A DNA stretch of 10,670 nucleotides, taken from contig CAMLRV010000063.1 of the NCBI GenBank assembly GCA_946482495.1, positions 1 through 10,670 of the forward strand, given 5' to 3'. A program made the translations under genes and the position numbers. This document shows positions 5,630 to 10,670 of this stretch, one piece after another; the stretch's first letter is position 1; the number at the start of each line of letters is the position of its first letter. This DNA is from an uncultured Flavobacteriia bacterium (GTDB taxonomy: Bacteria > Bacteroidota > Bacteroidia > Flavobacteriales > Flavobacteriaceae). Under the pieces are notes generated by a model, which worked only from the letters and a program-made list of their open reading frames with translations, ran no database searches and was not told the origin of the DNA.

Positions 5630-5646
5630 CGATTCTATTAAGACAA

Positions 5647-5676
5647 ACTGAGACTGAACACTGAACACTGAATACT
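5647..5676. repeat. 7-base tandem repeat (ACTGAAC) next to the tag stop codon
   Basis: ACTGAG (5647-5652), ACTGAAC (5653-5659), ACTGAAC (5660-5666), ACTGAAT (5667-5673) and ACT (5674-5676) form a tandem array. Its last unit overlaps the tag stop codon (5675-5677 on the minus strand). It forms no hairpin with the neighbouring repeat and does not look like a terminator. Confidence 0.85.
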
Positions 5677-6232
5677 ACTCTCTCGTCCAACAATCTTCCA
5701 CATGATCATTTACCATTCCGGTAGCTTGCATATGGGCGTAAACTACGGTTGAGCCTACAAATTTAAAACCTCGTTTTTTTAAATCTTTACTTAATTTATC
5801 TGAAATTTCAGTCGTTGCAGGTACATTTCCTAAAGTTTTTGGTTTGTTATCGATTGGTTTACCATCTACAAAATCCCAAATATATTTAGAAAAACTTCCA
5901 AACTCTTCTTGAATTTTTATGAAAGCTTGTGCATTAGTTACAGCAGCTTTAATCTTTAATTTGTTTCTGATTATTCCAGCATCTTCAGCCAAAACTTGTA
6001 ATTTCACATCAGAATAGTTGGCTACTTTTTTCACATCGAACTTATCAAAAGCCTTACGGAAGTTTTCTCTTTTTGCTAAAACCGTATACCAACTTAAACC
6101 CGCTTGAAACGTTTCTAAAACTAAAAACTCAAACAAAGTAGCATCATCATAAACAGGTTTTCCCCATTCGTTATCATGATAATTGCGATACAAATCGTCT
6201 TTTTCGCACCAAGCACATCTTTTTTTATTCAT
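5675..6232 (-). CDS. tag: DNA-3-methyladenine glycosylase I
   Basis: Tag removes 3-methyladenine from alkylated DNA, the first step of base excision repair; cytoplasmic. The 185 residues fit the family (E. coli Tag is 187). The zinc snap is intact: Cys6 (in RCAWC), His19 (NYHDNEWG at 17-24), His177 and Cys181 (MVNDHVEDCW at 173-182), each shifted by two from E. coli numbering. The catalytic-site Glu40 and the base-stacking Trp48 lie in LETFQAGLSWYTVLAKRENF (39-58). The end, STVVYAHMQATGMVNDH (161-177), is also typical. The ATG at 6232 overlaps the last 8 bases of the yhhQ gene, so translation is probably coupled. No Ada-type operator or other alkylation-response site is visible. The stop codon lies in a 7-base tandem repeat. 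Confidence 0.97.
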   Translation of the reverse strand: MNKKRCAWCEKDDLYRNYHDNEWGKPVYDDATLFEFLVLETFQAGLSWYTVLAKRENFRKAFDKFDVKKVANYSDVKLQVLAEDAGIIRNKLKIKAAVTNAQAFIKIQEEFGSFSKYIWDFVDGKPIDNKPKTLGNVPATTEISDKLSKDLKKRGFKFVGSTVVYAHMQATGMVNDHVEDCWTRE

Positions 6233-6893
6233 CTACTAATTCTTTTTCATCGTTATGAATATAGCGTTCAATCATATAATGACCCAAATAAATTAATGGT
6301 GTTAAGCAAATGGCAATCATTAATTTAAAAGAATATCCTGTAAAAGAATACTCAACATATTGCTTGGTAGTCCAAATGCCTGGCAAATAAAAGGCAATTC
6401 CTCCTACAATAAAAGAATCGATTAGTTGCGAAATTACTGTTGAACCTGTACTTCGCAACCAAATCATTTTTTCTCCTGTTTTCTTTTTGAAATAGCTAAA
6501 AATCGTGACATCCAAAAATTGAGATACCAAAAATGCGGTAATTGAACCTACAATAATTAAATTACTTTGTCCGAAAACCGCAATAAATTGTTCATTTGAA
6601 ACTGGACTAATTCCTTTGGCTTCTGGGATTTTCATCGAAAAATAAAGCACTACAAAACAATAGGCAATTAAACCTGCCGTGATGTAACTTAATCTTTTTA
6701 CACCTTGTTTTCCAAAATATTCATTAATTAAATCGGTAGTTATAAACACTATTGGCCATGGCAAAATTCCCATACTCAATACAAAAGGACCAATTTGAAT
6801 TAATTTTCCTCCAATAAGCTCGGCTGTAATGGCATTAGTAATAAAAATACCAGCCAAAATAATGTAAACTATTTCCTTTTTGGTTCTCAGCAT
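6225..6893 (-). CDS. yhhQ: Queuosine precursor transporter (YhhQ/DUF165 family)
   Basis: The 222-residue inner-membrane protein belongs to the YhhQ/DUF165 family, vitamin-transporter-like proteins that import 7-cyano-7-deazaguanine or related queuosine precursors. About six hydrophobic segments are seen (roughly 8-28, 36-54, 67-86, 111-130, 150-172 and 186-206). Family signatures are the TTDLINEYFGK stretch (52-62), SQFLDVTIF (124-132) and WLRSTGSTVISQLIDSFI (145-162), whose charged and polar residues within helices are typical. The C-terminus is short and acidic. The ATG at 6893 directly follows the stop codon of the TraB/GumN gene (TAAATG) and the 3' end overlaps tag by 8 bases, indicating one polycistronic message. 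No queuosine biosynthesis or tgt gene lies in the window, and no riboswitch precedes it. Confidence 0.93.
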   Translation of the reverse strand: MLRTKKEIVYIILAGIFITNAITAELIGGKLIQIGPFVLSMGILPWPIVFITTDLINEYFGKQGVKRLSYITAGLIAYCFVVLYFSMKIPEAKGISPVSNEQFIAVFGQSNLIIVGSITAFLVSQFLDVTIFSYFKKKTGEKMIWLRSTGSTVISQLIDSFIVGGIAFYLPGIWTTKQYVEYSFTGYSFKLMIAICLTPLIYLGHYMIERYIHNDEKELVDE

Positions 6894-9800
6894 TTATTCT
6901 TCGTAGTATTCCATATCCTCGTAACTTTCCCCATTGCTTGAGAAACTCACGCGTAAGTGATTATCGTTTAGCGATTCATCAATCATAGTTTTCATTTTAT
7001 GATTAATTTCACTATCCTCAATAATTTTTTCGTCGTCAAATCTTCTAAATGCTTTTAAATTCAATCTATTGTTTTCGTCATGAACAAAAGCAATAGCTGT
7101 TAATCTTTCAGAATTTTTCCCGTAAGAATCTTCTTCAATATCAATTTTTTTATAGAAGAAATATGATATTTTTTTGTCTTTTACTGTAATTACTTTTTCA
7201 TCTAACATCACAATTGAATCATTTTCCTCATCAAAATCTTCGTAGAAATGAATAGCAGTTTTCACAATTGTATCCTTGCTAAATTTGTTCAATTCATCCA
7301 TTTGTTTGTTGTGGTACAACATTTGGAAAGCTGTATATTTTGTTTTCGGATTTTCCGTTAATTTTTCAATTGACTTTTTGTCTAGTTTTTTATTTCTAGC
7401 TAATTCTCTGTTTGCGATTGCTACATTTAATTCATCGATATTTAATTTATCCGCTTTTTGATATAATTGACTCATATCTTTTTCGTTTTTAAACGGATAT
7501 AAAATTGACAAATAACTATTGAATGCATCTACTGGCGCGCCATCACTATCTCTATAACTATATTCATCTTCTTCACTAGACTCGTCTTGCGATTTCCAAC
7601 TTAACAAACGTTTGTATTCTAATTTAGCATTAGTCAACAACATTTTTTTGTATGATTTTAGTTTTTTAGATTGGACTTTTTCAGAGTTTAATAGTACTTT
7701 AACAAAGTCAACAATTGGTTCATGAAACTCGTTGATGCTATAATATTCTAAAATATTTGGATATAAAACTTGCGAGTTTTCAAGATCCGATGTAAACAAA
7801 TTAAACAATCCAGAAATCACATAATCATCAGAAATTGGCAAATCATATTCTAATAATTCTGCAATTTTTTTGTAAGCCATTTTACTTTTTTGAAAAGTTA
7901 AGGCTCTTAAGATTGAAAATTGAGTTTGCGTTGAAACGTCTTGAGCTTTATAAGCTTGTTCTAAAAACGGAATTACTTCAGCTGATTTTAATGCTCCAAT
8001 ACTTTCAAATAAATCATTTTTGAAATCTATTTCTTCTTTACGGAATTCAAAATTTTCAATTAAAGCTTTCAGTTTTGAGAAATCAGATTCTTCAATTCTT
8101 AAATCACTAAAAGATTTAATAGCCGAATATCTAATACTGTCATATTCACTATTTAGATCTTCTTCAAAAATGCTAAATTTATTTTCGAAAAATGTTCTAG
8201 ATGTAATGTTCTCATCTACTTTAAAAGAGTTGTATACTTTTTCAATAAACGGATTGTCGTTTTTGTAATTTTTATCTACTAAAGAAGTTATGGTGTAATA
8301 TTCTCCTTTTTTAAGCACAATTTTATACTTTATGGCTTGTGTACTTTTTGGTTTGGTTGCCATAACTTCGTACACATAATAATCGTTTGCTGGATCTTTC
8401 GTAAATTTCTCATTAGTTAAGTCCAATTTCTGATCCGTTGATAAAGCTAAAGTTTTGTCCCAAGTAGTAGATTTATAATCTAGTGGGTTAAATTTATCCT
8501 GCTTTTTTTCTTCTTCTTCCGTAATCATAGCATTAACATTAGATGCGTCAGAAGATGCGTCTACAACCACTGCTAAATCTTCATCCATATAATCACTATT
8601 TTCAGAAAATTTTCTAGATTCAAAATCTGTTGTGATATTTTTCTTAATTCTGTTAAATAATGAATCTAAAACCGCATAACTTTCATATCTATGAGGTTGT
8701 GAATATGTAATTTCAACCACATTTTTATTTGGTGAAAAAATTTCGAAAGTTTTAAATTTCACTTCAAAATGATTGGTTTTATCACCTTCTTTATATCTGT
8801 TTTTTCTTTCGAATTTAAAATCTAAGTATTCATTTTGTTGTTTCGGAATATCAACAGAGAAATGCGCCGTAGTATCTTTAAAGGTTTTATAAACAATTTC
8901 TTCTTTAGCTGGAGTAATTTCAAATGAATTAAAGAAAGTATCCACTTTACTTTTAGAAGCATTTACTGTTCCTAACAAGTAATATTTATTCCCTTTTAAT
9001 ACCGATTTTAAGTATACATTTTTCTCTTTAAATTTCGATTGAGATGTAAATTCGAATTTGTTTTTATCGAAATTTGTTTGAGTAGAATCCAATTCATGAG
9101 CATTGTAAAATTCATAATGCATTCTTTTCAATTCAAATTCTGAATCTTCTAAGTTAGAAATATCCATTAACGTACTTTCCATTAAGAAATAGTGTGCGTT
9201 TTCTTGCTCATCGAAAGCATAAATCTCGGTATCTTCTAACTTTTTATTGTCGTTTTTATTCCCAACAAAAGAATAATAAGAAGGCATTTTTACTTTGAAA
9301 TTTTGTTTATGAGGCACAATATTTACAAATTCTTGTTTGTATGATTTGATTTTAATATTGTTGTATACCTCATCTTCGTATTTTCTCACATAATCACCTT
9401 CTCCGCTCATAATTACTGCTATAATTTCAAGTGGCGTAATGTAATATCTGTATCTTTCGTTTTTACCTGTTTTTGTTTTACTCTTAATATCATACACAAA
9501 ATTGTTTTTTTCTTGGTATGATTTTTTCTCTAGAATTTCACCTGGAATGTTTTCAAAGAATAAACTATCTAAAGTTTTATGATTAAATTTTTCATCTTTT
9601 TTGCTAATAAAATCTTTTAGCAACATACGTTTCACATTGATATAACCACCGTTACCCAAATCTGGAGATTCTAAATTTTCTTCATTTTTTAAAACCAGAG
9701 GAAATAATGGTAAAGAAACCATTTCGTCTGAAGTGGTGTTCACTTCAAAAACTGGTTTTACAAAGTAATCCTCAATTTGTTTTTTAAGTTTTTTTCCTTT

Positions 9801-10655
9801 TTCAGTATATTCAGAAATAATTGGTGTAACTGTATATCCTTTTCTACGTAAAATTTCAATCATTCCGTTTTTTCCTGGTAAATGTGCCGCGCCAACTGCT
9901 GCAAACAAACTACCTTTTCTCATGATTGAATCCATACTTTTCGACATCCCTTCATTTCTATCAAAAAGCATCGCTTTATTGTACGATTTTGGAGATGAAA
10001 GCATATTTAAAGTATCAATTAAATCTAAATCTTTTTCTCTATACGCATCGCGTAAAACTTCAGCATACGAACGTTTTTTTAATAATTTTAAAAAGGCTTG
10101 TTTATTTTCATCTACTTCACTTCTATCCATTTCAGCTTGTGCTTTTTCAATGTTTAAAGTCGTCGATTTTACATCTTCTAAACCTAATGTTTTTTTACCA
10201 TATTTTTTTCCAGTTCTGTAAATGAACATATCTAAATATGTTTCTTCTTGATATTCTTGATTCGCTTGATTCGTACGAGACAATAATCCAATCAAATTAT
10301 AATTAGAACCTCTGAATAGAGAATATAAATAATCTTTTTCTATAGGTGAAGTGTAGAAATTAGAATAGAAATTTCCATTTGATTTTGTAGATCTATAAAA
10401 ACTAAATAAATCATATAATTCAGTCCATGTGTTTGGCTCGCTTTCATTAGCAATAAAATCAGAAGCCAATAGCTTTTCAAAAAAAGTATCTGATAAATGA
10501 AAAGAAACTTTGTCGGAAACGTGCATGGTTCCGTACATATAAGACTTTTTGGTTAATCCGTTTCCAGATATTTCCCAAAATAAACTTTGGTATTTTTTTT
10601 CTTGCGCAAACGTGGTAATTGACAAAAATGTCAATAAAAATAAAATCTTTTTCAA
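6894..10655 (-). CDS. Exported TraB/GumN-domain protein with very long C-terminal region
   Basis: The 1253-residue product starts with a signal peptide (MKKILFLLTFLSITTFAQ, probable cleavage near Ala17). Residues 22-285 match the TraB/GumN (Tiki-like) fold: YGTMHVSD at 41-48 with His45, GLED at 158-161, and FAAVGAAHLPGKNGM at 251-265 with His258. These GxxH motifs are the proposed metal ligands of Tiki-type peptidases; activity here is inferred only. Residues about 300-815 appear to hold three beta-rich modules that share a closing pattern (near 404-438, 548-580 and 776-813). Residues about 830-1015 look like helical HEAT-type repeats, followed by an acidic linker (1023-1038) and a C-terminal globular part. 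Most TraB/GumN proteins are about 280-400 residues, so about 970 are extra. The start is a TTG at 10655: an in-frame stop lies at 10664-10662 and the first internal Met is residue 40, after the signal peptide. It is first in a group with yhhQ and tag. Confidence 0.88.
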   Translation of the reverse strand: MKKILFLLTFLSITTFAQEKKYQSLFWEISGNGLTKKSYMYGTMHVSDKVSFHLSDTFFEKLLASDFIANESEPNTWTELYDLFSFYRSTKSNGNFYSNFYTSPIEKDYLYSLFRGSNYNLIGLLSRTNQANQEYQEETYLDMFIYRTGKKYGKKTLGLEDVKSTTLNIEKAQAEMDRSEVDENKQAFLKLLKKRSYAEVLRDAYREKDLDLIDTLNMLSSPKSYNKAMLFDRNEGMSKSMDSIMRKGSLFAAVGAAHLPGKNGMIEILRRKGYTVTPIISEYTEKGKKLKKQIEDYFVKPVFEVNTTSDEMVSLPLFPLVLKNEENLESPDLGNGGYINVKRMLLKDFISKKDEKFNHKTLDSLFFENIPGEILEKKSYQEKNNFVYDIKSKTKTGKNERYRYYITPLEIIAVIMSGEGDYVRKYEDEVYNNIKIKSYKQEFVNIVPHKQNFKVKMPSYYSFVGNKNDNKKLEDTEIYAFDEQENAHYFLMESTLMDISNLEDSEFELKRMHYEFYNAHELDSTQTNFDKNKFEFTSQSKFKEKNVYLKSVLKGNKYYLLGTVNASKSKVDTFFNSFEITPAKEEIVYKTFKDTTAHFSVDIPKQQNEYLDFKFERKNRYKEGDKTNHFEVKFKTFEIFSPNKNVVEITYSQPHRYESYAVLDSLFNRIKKNITTDFESRKFSENSDYMDEDLAVVVDASSDASNVNAMITEEEEKKQDKFNPLDYKSTTWDKTLALSTDQKLDLTNEKFTKDPANDYYVYEVMATKPKSTQAIKYKIVLKKGEYYTITSLVDKNYKNDNPFIEKVYNSFKVDENITSRTFFENKFSIFEEDLNSEYDSIRYSAIKSFSDLRIEESDFSKLKALIENFEFRKEEIDFKNDLFESIGALKSAEVIPFLEQAYKAQDVSTQTQFSILRALTFQKSKMAYKKIAELLEYDLPISDDYVISGLFNLFTSDLENSQVLYPNILEYYSINEFHEPIVDFVKVLLNSEKVQSKKLKSYKKMLLTNAKLEYKRLLSWKSQDESSEEDEYSYRDSDGAPVDAFNSYLSILYPFKNEKDMSQLYQKADKLNIDELNVAIANRELARNKKLDKKSIEKLTENPKTKYTAFQMLYHNKQMDELNKFSKDTIVKTAIHFYEDFDEENDSIVMLDEKVITVKDKKISYFFYKKIDIEEDSYGKNSERLTAIAFVHDENNRLNLKAFRRFDDEKIIEDSEINHKMKTMIDESLNDNHLRVSFSSNGESYEDMEYYEE

Positions 10656-10670
10656 AACGAATTATTATTA

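Noticed and set aside
4661..5676. Short direct repeats near 4661 and 5603-5676 as a CRISPR array
   Set aside because: Repeat units are 7-14 bases, with no unique spacers of 25-40 bases and no cas genes nearby.
9922..10225. Plus-strand open frames of about 99 codons opposite the TraB/GumN gene
   Set aside because: Two frames overlap each other and the coding strand of a well-supported gene, show no family match, and look like products of the AT-rich codon use of the real gene.

Overview
The window is a compact, AT-rich stretch of a Bacteroidota chromosome, most likely Flavobacterium or a close relative in Flavobacteriaceae. The evidence is low GC, almost no Shine-Dalgarno sequences, -7 promoter boxes of the Bacteroidota type (TAnnTTTG), a Bacteroidota-restricted DUF3127 protein, flavobacterial-style signal peptides ending in FSQ or FAQ, and protein sequences that read as flavobacterial. 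I see no mobile element, CRISPR array, tRNA or rRNA. Ten complete genes and one gene cut by the left edge fill nearly the whole window, and no gene-free gap exceeds 150 bases.

Left part (1-2135): the start of a lipoprotein gene (minus strand, cut at the left edge) diverges from a plus-strand group made of greA (transcript cleavage factor), a HIT-family nucleotide hydrolase and a secreted SH3-domain protein. The intergenic region holds candidate promoters in both directions. The greA leader contains a terminator-like hairpin just after a candidate promoter. A second hairpin with a T-run sits between the HIT gene and the SH3 gene, ending 8 bases before the SH3 start codon.

Middle part (2132-5379): a membrane-bound orphan sensor histidine kinase (minus strand) converges on the SH3 gene, and the two stop codons share a TTAA. 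The kinase diverges from a flavin reductase-like gene, which is followed 13 bases later by a DUF3127 gene whose protein ends in an SSB-like acidic tip. A hairpin terminator built from a duplicated 12-base sequence follows. Next comes aat, the leucyl/phenylalanyl-tRNA-protein transferase of the bacterial N-degron pathway.

Right part (5385-10655): a tight minus-strand group. First is a 1253-residue exported TraB/GumN-domain protein with a very long tail (repeated beta-rich modules, then a probable helical solenoid). It abuts a queuosine-precursor transporter gene (yhhQ type), which overlaps tag (3-methyladenine DNA glycosylase I) by 8 bases. After a 74-base gap filled with simple tandem repeats comes a small VF530-family gene that converges on aat.

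Most of the genes are housekeeping. The less ordinary parts are the architecture of the TraB/GumN fusion protein and its UUG start, the SSB-like tail on the DUF3127 protein, the greA leader hairpin, and the tandem repeats between tag and the VF530 gene. I do not see a convincing new multi-gene system.
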